Source of the DNA: an uncultured Pelagibacteraceae bacterium
GTDB taxonomy: Bacteria > Pseudomonadota > Alphaproteobacteria > Pelagibacterales > Pelagibacteraceae
DNA length: 32,608 nucleotides
Direction: 5' to 3'
Assembly (NCBI GenBank): GCA_902592985.1
Contig: CACJGR010000012.1
Span: forward strand, 1-32,608
Each line of letters begins with the position of its first letter. Within the stretch, counting starts at the first letter, position 1. Position numbers and translations under genes: made by a program. The notes under the pieces are model-generated. The model was not told where the DNA came from, ran no database searches, and saw nothing but the letters and a program-made list of their open reading frames with translations. Shown here in pieces: positions 21,868 through 29,738 of this stretch.

Positions 21868-22896
21868 ATGGAAAATTTAGATGTAAATGTAAAAAATTGG
21901 AAATCATTAATTAAACCAGCAAAATTAGATATGCAACTTAGTGATGACAAAACTTATGCTAAAATTATAGCCGAACCTCTAGAAAAAGGATATGGATTAA
22001 CATTAGGAAATTCATTAAGAAGAATTTTACTATCATCAATAAGAGGTACTGCTGTAACTGCAATACAAATCGATGGTGTTTTGCATGAATTTACGTCTAT
22101 TAAAGGCATTAGAGAAGATGTTACTGATATTGTTTTAAATGTTAAATCTTTAGCATTAAAAAGTTCTTCAGAAAGTGTTAAAAAACTAATTTTAGATGCT
22201 AAAGGCCCTGGAGTAATTAAAGCTTCTAATATTACATCTATTCCAGACATTGAAATATTAAATCCAGATTTAGTAATTTGTAATTTAGATGAAAATACAA
22301 ATTTTCACATGGAAATGATTATTGGCAGCGGCAAAGGCTATGTGCCATCTATAATGAATAAACCTGAAGAACCACCTTTAGGGTTAATACCCATTGATTC
22401 ATTATTTAGTCCAGTCAAAAAAGTATCATATTCTGTTAGTACCGCTAGAGAAGGTAAAGCACTTGATTATGATAAATTAATAATGGAAGTAGAGACTAAT
22501 GGTTCTATATCAGCAGAAGATGCTGTAGCTTATTCAGCAAAAATTTTTCAAGATCAACTTAACATGTTTGTTAATTTTGAAGAACCAAAAGAAATTCCAA
22601 CACGCGAACAACCAACCGAACCTGAGTTTAATAAAAATTTGTTAAGAAAAGTTGATGAATTAGAACTATCAGTTAGATCAATGAACTGTCTAAAAAATGA
22701 TAACATAATATATATTGGTGACCTTGTTCAAAAATCTGAAGGTGAAATGTTAAGAACTCCAAATTTTGGTAGAAAATCACTTAACGAAATTAAAGAAGTG
22801 TTAACTAGCATGTCTTTGTATCTCGGAATGGAGATACCTAATTGGCCACCAGAAAATATTGCAGAAATGTCTAAAAAACTTGAGGAAGCAATCTAA
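21868..22896 (+). CDS. rpoA: DNA-directed RNA polymerase subunit alpha
   Basis: Scaffold for RNA polymerase assembly and, through its C-terminal domain, receptor for UP elements and activators. It is 342 aa (E. coli 329). The N-terminal domain shows [20 protein letters not shown] near residue 37, the dimerisation signature, and [19 protein letters not shown]. After a linker near residues 235-255, the C-terminal domain has [13 protein letters not shown] with the Arg equivalent to E. coli R265, and [17 protein letters not shown] clear GGAG precedes the start; the stop overlaps rplQ (TAATG). Confidence 0.98.
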   Translation: MENLDVNVKNWKSLIKPAKLDMQLSDDKTYAKIIAEPLEKGYGLTLGNSLRRILLSSIRGTAVTAIQIDGVLHEFTSIKGIREDVTDIVLNVKSLALKSSSESVKKLILDAKGPGVIKASNITSIPDIEILNPDLVICNLDENTNFHMEMIIGSGKGYVPSIMNKPEEPPLGLIPIDSLFSPVKKVSYSVSTAREGKALDYDKLIMEVETNGSISAEDAVAYSAKIFQDQLNMFVNFEEPKEIPTREQPTEPEFNKNLLRKVDELELSVRSMNCLKNDNIIYIGDLVQKSEGEMLRTPNFGRKSLNEIKEVLTSMSLYLGMEIPNWPPENIAEMSKKLEEAI

Positions 22897-23333
22897 TGAG
22901 ACATGCAATGGTTAATAAGAAGCTCAATAGGACTTCGGAACATAGAAAAGCATTATTAAAAAATATGTTAAATTCTTTGATTAAATATGAGCAAATTACT
23001 ACCACACTTCCTAAAGCTAAATTTTTAAAACCTCAAGCTGATAAAATTATTACATTAGGGAAAACAGAAAATTTACAAACTACAAAACTATTAATGTCGA
23101 AATTACAAAACATTCAGTCAACAAATAAAGTAAAAAAAATTTTATCTAAAAGATATGTAAAGAGAAATGGTGGTTATACAAGAATTGTTAAAGCAGGCTT
23201 TAGATATGGTGATAATGCTCCAATGGCTGTTATTGAATTTGTGGATAGAGATGTTAAAGCTAAAAGAGTAGACATAAAGAAAAAAAATATTACAAAAGAT
23301 CAAAAAGAAGAGAAAAAGTTAGCGACAGCTTAA
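22896..23333 (+). CDS. rplQ: 50S ribosomal protein L17
   Basis: L17 lies near the tunnel exit and closes the alpha operon in most bacteria. It is 145 aa. The N-terminal half is diagnostic (RTSEHRKALLKNMLNSLIKY, then TTLPKAKFLKPQADKIITLG); RNGGYTRIVKAGFRYGDNAPMAVIEF follows in the C-terminal half. The last 25 residues form a Lys-rich tail. No terminator hairpin is visible in the 24 nt before the next gene, so transcription may continue into it. Confidence 0.97.
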   Translation: MRHAMVNKKLNRTSEHRKALLKNMLNSLIKYEQITTTLPKAKFLKPQADKIITLGKTENLQTTKLLMSKLQNIQSTNKVKKILSKRYVKRNGGYTRIVKAGFRYGDNAPMAVIEFVDRDVKAKRVDIKKKNITKDQKEEKKLATA

Positions 23334-23357
23334 TTTTTTATATTACAAAAGAACATC

Positions 23358-24272
23358 ATGAAAAAGACCCACAAAGTTGATGCAGCGTATGATAATATGC
23401 GTATCGACAGGTGGATTAGAAATAATATTGGCAATATACCTCAAGGACTTATTGAAAAAAGTTTAAGAATTGGGAAAATTAAACTAAATAATAAAAAAAT
23501 TAAAAGCTCACATAAAATTAAAGTAAACGATCATATAGATTTATATAATTTTAATTTTAAGAAAAGAATCGTCCAAAAAAAAATTAAATTTCAACCTACT
23601 GAAGAAATAATTAAAGCAAATGAAAAATTAATAATTGATGACAATGAAGATTTTGTTGTTTTAAACAAAAGTGCAGGAATTTCTGTGCAAGGTGGTATAA
23701 AATCAAAAAAAAATTTAATAGATATATTTAAAAAAAGTGAAATTTTTCAAAACACTAAACCATTTTCTGTTCATAGATTAGATAAAGATACATCTGGAGT
23801 TTTTATAATGGCTAAACATCGAAAGTCAGCTCAGTTACTTACATCATTATTTAGATTGAGAAAAGTTCACAAGACTTATCTTGCGATATGCCATAGTGAG
23901 CTACCTAATAATTCAGGTGAATGGAATAATGATTTAATTAGATATGAAAACGATAAACCTATTACCGAAAAAGCTAAAACTATTTATAAAGTATTAGATA
24001 AAAATTCTATTTGTAGTTTGGTTGAAATGAAACCTATAACCGGACGAAAACATCAATTAAGGAAGCAGTTATATGCTTTAGGAAACCCTATATATGGAGA
24101 TCAAAAATATAAACTTAGAAATAACCAAAAAAGAACAAATAAGAATTTAATGCTACATTCATACCAAATAAAATTTATGATTAATAATAAAAAATATACT
24201 TATAAAGCTTTATTGCCAGATTATTTTAAAAAATTATTAAAAATAAAGAGACTTAAGTTTCCAAATTCTTAA
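23358..24272 (+). CDS. rluC: 23S rRNA pseudouridine synthase, RluC/RluD family
   Basis: Probably converts specific uridines of 23S rRNA to pseudouridine. It is 304 aa. An S4-like RNA-binding domain (residues about 10-60, [15 protein letters not shown]... [12 protein letters not shown]) precedes the catalytic domain. That domain has [15 protein letters not shown] with the catalytic Asp at D142, the [10 protein letters not shown] strand and the late [19 protein letters not shown] with [10 protein letters not shown]. These are RluA-superfamily signatures. RluC is favoured over RluD by the S4 domain and the start of the catalytic segment, but the split is not certain. It lies 24 nt after rplQ and overlaps the convergent lipB by 20 nt. 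Confidence 0.85.
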   Translation: MKKTHKVDAAYDNMRIDRWIRNNIGNIPQGLIEKSLRIGKIKLNNKKIKSSHKIKVNDHIDLYNFNFKKRIVQKKIKFQPTEEIIKANEKLIIDDNEDFVVLNKSAGISVQGGIKSKKNLIDIFKKSEIFQNTKPFSVHRLDKDTSGVFIMAKHRKSAQLLTSLFRLRKVHKTYLAICHSELPNNSGEWNNDLIRYENDKPITEKAKTIYKVLDKNSICSLVEMKPITGRKHQLRKQLYALGNPIYGDQKYKLRNNQKRTNKNLMLHSYQIKFMINNKKYTYKALLPDYFKKLLKIKRLKFPNS

Positions 24273-24873
24273 TAAAATTATTTATAATTTTGTTACTTAA
24301 CTGATCATAATTTTGATCTTTGATTAATTTGAGATTTGAAACACCCTTATCTTTTATTCCACAAGGAATTATTTTATTATAATTTTCTAAATTACTATTA
24401 ACATTAATTGAAAATCCATGATATGCGATCCATTTTCTAACTCTAATACCTATTGCTGCTATTTTTTTTATTTTATTCTTATGATTAATCCATATTCCAA
24501 TATTATCACAATCATTGAACGAGTTTATTTTATATTCTTTTAGTGTTTGAATAATTGTATTTTCAATAATTTTTGTAAATTTTCTTATATCTTTATTTCT
24601 TTTTTTTAAATCAATAACAAAATAGCAAATAGTTTGACCTGGACCATGATATGTAACTTTTCCTCCACGATTAGTTTTAACCAAATTTATAGATTTATCT
24701 AAAATCTCATTTTCATTATAGCTAGTACCTGCAGTATAAATATTTGGGTGTTCTAATATCCAAATAATCTCACTTAATTTTTTTTGGTTAATCTGAACTA
24801 GTCTTTTTTCAAGAAAATCAATGGCTTCTTTGTATTCTACGGGTTTTGTTGATTTTTTGATCTCAATTTTCAT
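24253..24873 (-). CDS. lipB: Octanoyl-[ACP]:protein N-octanoyltransferase (lipoate biosynthesis)
   Basis: Transfers octanoate from acyl carrier protein to lipoyl domains of 2-oxoacid dehydrogenases and GcvH, the step before LipA. It is 206 aa. The signature [12 protein letters not shown] (69-80, H76), [10 protein letters not shown] with K137 and the catalytic Cys in IIPCGI (C171) are all in place, with YHGFSINVN at 151-159. The active-site Cys/Lys pair supports function. It is convergent with the rluC-like gene (20 nt overlap) and divergent from mgtE with 61 nt between the starts. Confidence 0.93.
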   Translation of the reverse strand: MKIEIKKSTKPVEYKEAIDFLEKRLVQINQKKLSEIIWILEHPNIYTAGTSYNENEILDKSINLVKTNRGGKVTYHGPGQTICYFVIDLKKRNKDIRKFTKIIENTIIQTLKEYKINSFNDCDNIGIWINHKNKIKKIAAIGIRVRKWIAYHGFSINVNSNLENYNKIIPCGIKDKGVSNLKLIKDQNYDQLSNKIINNFIKNLET

Positions 24874-24934
24874 TAAAGAATTGTATTATATGAATTATGT
24901 ATTAATAGTGCCTTATTAAATTATAGGTAAATTT
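24874..24934. promoter_or_regulatory. Divergent lipB/mgtE promoter region
   Basis: This 61-bp spacer must hold starts for both directions. On the minus strand two perfect TATAAT hexamers occur, at 24885-24890 and 24920-24925, the first leaving only a few bases before the lipB ATG. Neither has a good -35. Nothing comparable was found for mgtE, and the spacer is too short for an M-box Mg2+ riboswitch. In such AT-rich DNA these hexamers also arise by chance. Confidence 0.3.
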
Positions 24935-26317
24935 ATGTCTTTAGTTAAAAAAATAAAAGATAAAAAGGTAAATTTTGAGTTTAATAAAGAATATATAAAT
25001 GTTGTTACAAGTAAAATTGCTAATAACGATGCTTTGTTTATTACCAATTCATTTAAAGAAATGCATCCCGCGGATGCAGCGGACATTATTGAGCATTTAG
25101 ATCAAAACGATCGTGAAAATCTTATTAAACTTAATAATTTTAAAATTGATCCAGAAGTATTTGTAGAACTGAATGAGTCAATTCAATCTGAAATAATAAA
25201 ATACCTATCATCTGAAACTATTGTAAATATATTAAAAAACCTTGAGTCAGATGATGCAATTCAAATTCTAGAAAATATTGATGAAAAAAATAAAAATGCA
25301 ATACTAGGTTCATTACCACCAAAAGATCGTTTTGCTTTATTAGAAAGCCTAAGTTATCCAGAAGACTCTGCTGCTAGAATTATGCAAAGAGAATTTACAG
25401 CTATTCCAAGTAATTGGTCTGTTGGTCAAACAATTGATTATTTAAGAGAAAACAAGGATTTACCTGAAGAGTTTTTAGAAATTTTTATAGTAGACAACGA
25501 ATTTATACCTATAGGTACCGTTCCATCTTCAAAAGTTTTAAGGACAGCAAGAGACACTAAAATGATTTCAATTATGTCCGAGACTCAACTTTCTATACCT
25601 GTCGATATGGACAAAGAAGAAGTGGGACATTTATTTGAAAATTATAATTTAAATACAGCATGTGTTGTTGATAAAAATAATAAATTGGTAGGAATGATTA
25701 CAAGTGACGATGTTCTTACAGTTTTAAAAGAAGAAGCAGAAGAAGATGCATTGAGACTTGCTGGAGTAGGCGATGAAGAAATAACTGATGGTGTATTAAA
25801 AAAAACCAAAAGAAGATTTAGTTGGCTTTTACTTAATTTATTTACAGCAGTTATCGCATCAATAGTAATAGGTTTTTTTCAAGAAGATATAGAAAAAGTT
25901 GTTGCACTAGCTGTTTTAATGCCAATTGTTGCGTCGATGGGAGGAAATGCTGGAATGCAAACTCTTGCTGTTACGATTAGAACTATAGCTACAAATGAAT
26001 TGACCAAAAATAATTTTTCTCACAATGTATTAAAAGAATTTTCAATTGGAGTCTTAAACGGCGTAATTTTTGCAATTATTAGTGCAATAATTGTTCAGTT
26101 ATGGTTTCAGGATGCAATACTTTCGTTAATCATATCTATATCAATGGTGTTAAATATGATAGTTGCAGGTTTGTTCGGAATTTTAGTACCAATTACACTT
26201 AAAAAATTTAAAATTGATCCTGCTGTAGCATCAAGCGTGTTTGTTACTACAATAACTGATGTAATAGGTTTTTTGTCTTTTTTGGGTATTGGTGCATATT
26301 TTTTTATGGGTAATTAA
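24935..26317 (+). CDS. mgtE: Magnesium transporter MgtE
   Basis: Mg2+-gated Mg2+ channel/transporter of the inner membrane, 460 aa, apparently complete. Order: cytoplasmic N domain with FKEMHPADAADIIEHLD (about 41-57) and PPKDRFALLESLSYPEDSAARIM; two CBS domains (about 145-265, the second ending VVDKNNKLVGMITSDDVL); a plug helix; then about five membrane segments from residue 295 on. The pore signatures MPIVASMGGNAGMQTLAVTIR and DPAVASSVFVTTITDVIGF are present. The stop overlaps that of panC by a few bases, tail to tail. Confidence 0.96.
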   Translation: MSLVKKIKDKKVNFEFNKEYINVVTSKIANNDALFITNSFKEMHPADAADIIEHLDQNDRENLIKLNNFKIDPEVFVELNESIQSEIIKYLSSETIVNILKNLESDDAIQILENIDEKNKNAILGSLPPKDRFALLESLSYPEDSAARIMQREFTAIPSNWSVGQTIDYLRENKDLPEEFLEIFIVDNEFIPIGTVPSSKVLRTARDTKMISIMSETQLSIPVDMDKEEVGHLFENYNLNTACVVDKNNKLVGMITSDDVLTVLKEEAEEDALRLAGVGDEEITDGVLKKTKRRFSWLLLNLFTAVIASIVIGFFQEDIEKVVALAVLMPIVASMGGNAGMQTLAVTIRTIATNELTKNNFSHNVLKEFSIGVLNGVIFAIISAIIVQLWFQDAILSLIISISMVLNMIVAGLFGILVPITLKKFKIDPAVASSVFVTTITDVIGFLSFLGIGAYFFMGN

Positions 26318-27126
26318 AAATTATCAATTAGTCTAATTTTATTAATATAATAAGCCACAAATAATCTACTTTTTTTGTTTTTAGTTAAAGTAGTTAAATT
26401 TTTTTCATTTCTTAACTCTAAGTAATCTATTTTTATATTAAATTGTTTTTGTAAGTCTTTTTTTTTAATTAAAAGATAATTATGAATCTGATTTTTTTTT
26501 TTTAATGATAATTTTATTTTAAATAGATGTTTAGCAATTTGTCCAGCTTTGATAAGATGATTTTTAGATAATAATAGGTTTCTTGACGAAAGAGCTAAAA
26601 AACTTTTGTCTCTTATTGTTTTACAAGGGAATATTTTATTTTTGTATTTTTTACCAATAAACTTATTAACTAGAAATAATTGTTGAAAATCTTTTTCACC
26701 CATAAAAGTGTATTTCGGATTTATTAGTTTAATTAAACGATCCATTACGTCTAAAACACCTTCAAAATGACCTTTTCTAATCTTTGCACACAAAATTTTA
26801 TGTTTTTTTGGTAAAATGATTCTTTTTAATCTTTTTTCTTTAAAAATTTCTTTAGTAGAAGGTATAAAAACAAAGTTTACTTTGATTTTTTTTAATATAC
26901 TTAAATCTTTTGCTGTATTTCTTGGATAATTTGCAAAATCTTTTTTGCTATTAAATTGTTTTGGGTTTACATAAATACTAACCAAAGTTTTATTACATTT
27001 ATATTTAGATTTTTTTATTAACGAAACATGACCTTTGTGAAATGAACCCATGGTAGGAACAAAACCCAAGTTTTTGATTTTGTTAATTGCCTCTTTTAGG
27101 TCATCTTTAGTTCTTAAAATTTTCAT
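26314..27126 (-). CDS. panC: Pantothenate synthetase
   Basis: ATP-dependent joining of pantoate and beta-alanine to pantothenate, the vitamin B5 precursor of coenzyme A. It is 270 aa (usually about 280). The nucleotidyltransferase signatures are present: FVPTMGSFHKGHVSLI with the HxGH motif at residues 30-33, VSIYVNPKQFNS, GHFEGVLDVMDRL, GEKDFQQ and ALSSRNLLLS. The protein is very Lys-rich, and a coding A12 run (T at 26492-26503 on the + strand) is in frame. No panB is in the window. It is divergent from galU with 35 nt between the starts. Confidence 0.93.
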   Translation of the reverse strand: MKILRTKDDLKEAINKIKNLGFVPTMGSFHKGHVSLIKKSKYKCNKTLVSIYVNPKQFNSKKDFANYPRNTAKDLSILKKIKVNFVFIPSTKEIFKEKRLKRIILPKKHKILCAKIRKGHFEGVLDVMDRLIKLINPKYTFMGEKDFQQLFLVNKFIGKKYKNKIFPCKTIRDKSFLALSSRNLLLSKNHLIKAGQIAKHLFKIKLSLKKKNQIHNYLLIKKKDLQKQFNIKIDYLELRNEKNLTTLTKNKKSRLFVAYYINKIRLIDNF

Positions 27127-27141
27127 TTGTAATAAATTAAC

Positions 27142-27149
27142 TTTATAAG
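27142..27149. promoter_or_regulatory. Shared symmetric -10 element between panC and galU
   Basis: TTTATAAG contains TATAAG on the + strand (27144-27149) and TATAAA on the - strand (27142-27147). Each is a fair -10 hexamer, centred on the palindrome TTATAA. Transcripts would start about 6-9 nt before the ATG in either direction, so both mRNAs would be almost leaderless. The -35 regions fall at or inside the opposite genes and are poor. Confidence 0.35.
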
Positions 27150-27161
27150 TAAAACATTTAA

Positions 27162-27977
27162 ATGATTAAACAAGCAATAATTCCTTTAGCGGGATTAGGA
27201 ACAAGATTGCTTCCACTTACAAGCATTTTTGCTAAAGAGCTATTGCCTATAAATGGCAAACCTGGTTTAGAATATATTATAGACGAATGCATAGAAGCAG
27301 GAATTAAAGAAATCATTTTCATTATTTCTAATAAAAAAATTATGATTAAAAATTATTTTAATAATGATGTTTTTTTTAAAAAAATTATTAAAAAGAAAAA
27401 AGATAAAAGAATTTCAGATGAGTATAAAAAAATTTTGAAATACAAGAAAATGATTAAATTTGTTTACCAAAATAATCCCCGTGGTACAGGAGATGCTGTT
27501 TTAAAAACTAAAAAATTTATTAAAGACAATTATTTTCTTATGTTATTACCAGATGATCTAATTATTAAAAAAAACTGTTCAAAAGCCATGATATCAATAC
27601 ACAAAAAATATAAATCTTCAGTTATGGCAAGTATGAATGTTCATAAAAAAAGTGTTTCAAGATGGGGTATTTATAATATTAAAAAAAAAATTAATAATCA
27701 AAATTTTATTATTAAAGATGTTGTAGAAAAACCATCAATAAAAAATGCACCATCCAATAAAGCTGTTATAGGAAGATATATATTACCTAAAATAATCTTT
27801 AAGAAACTTTCAAGACAAAAAGCAGGTAAAGGGGGTGAAATTCACATCACAGATGCCATTCAATCTTTAATTAAAAATGATCAAAAGTTTATTGCTCATA
27901 ATTTTTCTGGTAAATATTTAGACTGTGGAACGATGGACGGATATATAAAATCATCCTTAGAGATGGCAAAATTATGA
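27162..27977 (+). CDS. galU: UTP-glucose-1-phosphate uridylyltransferase
   Basis: Makes UDP-glucose from UTP and glucose 1-phosphate. It is 271 aa. The nucleotide-binding start QAIIPLAGLGTRLLP with KELLPINGKP, the NNPRGTGDAVL segment, LLPDDLII (metal site), VVEKP and the C-terminal GGEIHITDAIQSL are the family signatures. By my count about 18 percent of residues are Lys, clearly more than in the ribosomal genes' conserved cores, which reflects A-rich DNA. It overlaps ugd on ATGA, and ugd uses its product directly. Confidence 0.95.
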   Translation: MIKQAIIPLAGLGTRLLPLTSIFAKELLPINGKPGLEYIIDECIEAGIKEIIFIISNKKIMIKNYFNNDVFFKKIIKKKKDKRISDEYKKILKYKKMIKFVYQNNPRGTGDAVLKTKKFIKDNYFLMLLPDDLIIKKNCSKAMISIHKKYKSSVMASMNVHKKSVSRWGIYNIKKKINNQNFIIKDVVEKPSIKNAPSNKAVIGRYILPKIIFKKLSRQKAGKGGEIHITDAIQSLIKNDQKFIAHNFSGKYLDCGTMDGYIKSSLEMAKL

Positions 27978-29275
27978 AACTTTGCTTTATAGGCACAGGC
28001 TATGTTGGTTTAGTTAGTGGTGCATGCTTTGCAGATTTGGGAAATGATGTTGTTTGTGTTGATAAAGATTTAAATAAAATTGAAAATTTAAAAAAAGGGA
28101 TTAGCCCAATTTATGAACCAGGTTTAGAAGAGTTAGTTAAAAAAAACTATAGAAATGGAAGATTAAAATTTTCTACTAATCTAAAAGATTCAGTTGCTAT
28201 ATCTAATATTATTTTTATTTGTGTAGGAACACCCACCAAAAAAAAAAGTAATGCTACTGATTTAAGCCAAGTTTATAGTGTGGCTAAAAAAATTAGAAGT
28301 TATATTACATCAAAGTTTAAAATTATAATTACAAAATCAACAGTTCCAGTTACTACAGGCGATGAAATAGAAAAAATTCTTTCTAAAAATAAATCAAAAA
28401 AACTTTTTTCTGTAGTATCAAACCCTGAATTTCTTAGAGAGGGTGAAGCTATTAGAGATTTTATTTATCCAGATAGAATAGTAATTGGTACTAGCGATGT
28501 TAAAGCCAATAAAATTTTAAAAAATCTTTATTCTCCATTAATTTCAAAGGGTGCTAAATACATTAACACAACAAGAAGAGCTTCTGAATTGATTAAGTAT
28601 GCTTCTAATGCATTTTTAGCTACTAAAATTACGTTCATTAATGAAATTGCTAATTTATGTGAAAAAACTAATATAAACATAGAAGATATCTCCATAGGTA
28701 TTGGCTTGGATAAAAGAATTGGTAGTCGTTTTTTAAGACCAGGTCCAGGATATGGAGGTTCTTGTTTTCCAAAAGATACTAAATCTATTGTAAAAACAGC
28801 AGACAAATTTAAGATAAATTTATCTTTAGTTAAAAGTGTTATTAAATCTAATCAAAAAAGATCTTTATTATTAATAAATAAGGTAAATGAAATATTTAGA
28901 GGAAAAATAAAAAATAAAAATATATGTTTTTTAGGAGTAACTTTTAAAGCTAATACAGACGATATGAGGGAATCATCTTCTTTAGTAATGATTCCATCAT
29001 TAGTTAAAAAAGGAGCTAAAATTAATTATTATGATCCCACTGGAGAGAAAAAAAATTTTAAAAAAATTAAAAATGTAACTTTTTCTAAGGATATTAAAAC
29101 AGCTCTACATAAATCGGATTTAGTTATAATACATACCGAGTGGAATGATTTTAAATCTATAAATTTTAAATCATTGATTAAAAAGAAACACTTTATTATT
29201 TACGATTTAAGAAATATATATTCACCTTTAAAAATGAAAAAAAGTAAAATAAAATACTTTGGTATTGGAAGATAA
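27974..29275 (+). CDS. ugd: UDP-glucose 6-dehydrogenase
   Basis: Oxidises UDP-glucose to UDP-glucuronate with two NAD+. It is 433 aa. The N-terminal Rossmann fold starts CFIGTGYVGLVSGACFADLG (GxGYVG at residues 7-12); catalytic residues are seen in ELIKYASNAFLATKI (K208) and GPGYGGSCFPKD (C264). The C-terminal UDP-binding domain has LGVTFKANTDDMRESSS. An A10 run at 28238-28247 is in frame. It follows galU on ATGA. The product could feed cell-surface polymers or glucuronic-acid glycolipids. It ends 1 nt from the convergent ridA. Confidence 0.96.
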   Translation: MKLCFIGTGYVGLVSGACFADLGNDVVCVDKDLNKIENLKKGISPIYEPGLEELVKKNYRNGRLKFSTNLKDSVAISNIIFICVGTPTKKKSNATDLSQVYSVAKKIRSYITSKFKIIITKSTVPVTTGDEIEKILSKNKSKKLFSVVSNPEFLREGEAIRDFIYPDRIVIGTSDVKANKILKNLYSPLISKGAKYINTTRRASELIKYASNAFLATKITFINEIANLCEKTNINIEDISIGIGLDKRIGSRFLRPGPGYGGSCFPKDTKSIVKTADKFKINLSLVKSVIKSNQKRSLLLINKVNEIFRGKIKNKNICFLGVTFKANTDDMRESSSLVMIPSLVKKGAKINYYDPTGEKKNFKKIKNVTFSKDIKTALHKSDLVIIHTEWNDFKSINFKSLIKKKHFIIYDLRNIYSPLKMKKSKIKYFGIGR

Positions 29276-29276
29276 T

Positions 29277-29738
29277 TTAGTTTAATTCAAATATTGCATC
29301 AACTTCAACAGCAACACCCAAAGGTAAACTATTAGCACTTACGGCTGCCCTTGTGTGAATACCAATATCTCCAAAAATTAATGCAATTAAATCAGAAGCA
29401 CCATTAATAACTTTTGGCTGTTCGGTAAAACTTTCAGATGAATTAACATATCCTGTTAGTTTTATACATGATTTAATTTTTGACAAATCTCCAAGACAAG
29501 CTTTATTTGCTTGAGCTATAATGTTTAAGGCACATCTTTTTGCCGCTTCATATCCTGCTTCCGTTTTTAAGTCTTTACCTAACTTACCTTTTATTAGTTC
29601 ACCTTTGTCATCAATAGATATTTGACCTGATATATATAATAGTTTACCAACAATTTTTGTAGCCACATAGGACCCAACAGGATCAGGTGCTTTGGGCAGT
29701 ATAATATTCAATTCCTTAATTTTGTTTTCAAACGACAT
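29277..29738 (-). CDS. RidA/YjgF-YER057c-UK114 family protein (reactive imine/enamine deaminase)
   Basis: Members of this family hydrolyse reactive 2-aminoacrylate-type enamines or imines from PLP enzymes. At 153 aa it belongs to the longer group of the family rather than the 128-aa RidA itself, so its exact substrate is open. Visible features are YISGQISIDDKGELIKGKLG (about 35-54), the ALNIIAQANKACLGDLSKI helix, and the C-terminal HTRAAVSANSLPLGVAVEVDA containing the Arg position that binds the substrate carboxylate in active RidA proteins. The ATG overlaps the topA stop by one base (TAATG), so it is co-translated with topA. Confidence 0.88.
   Translation of the reverse strand: MSFENKIKELNIILPKAPDPVGSYVATKIVGKLLYISGQISIDDKGELIKGKLGKDLKTEAGYEAAKRCALNIIAQANKACLGDLSKIKSCIKLTGYVNSSESFTEQPKVINGASDLIALIFGDIGIHTRAAVSANSLPLGVAVEVDAIFELN

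Noticed and set aside
26314..29275. Horizontal transfer of panC-galU-ugd because of their very A-rich, Lys-rich coding
   Set aside because: Less conserved genes in an AT-rich genome are expected to drift further toward AAA/ATT codons; lipB and the rluC-like gene look alike, and no mobile element is nearby.
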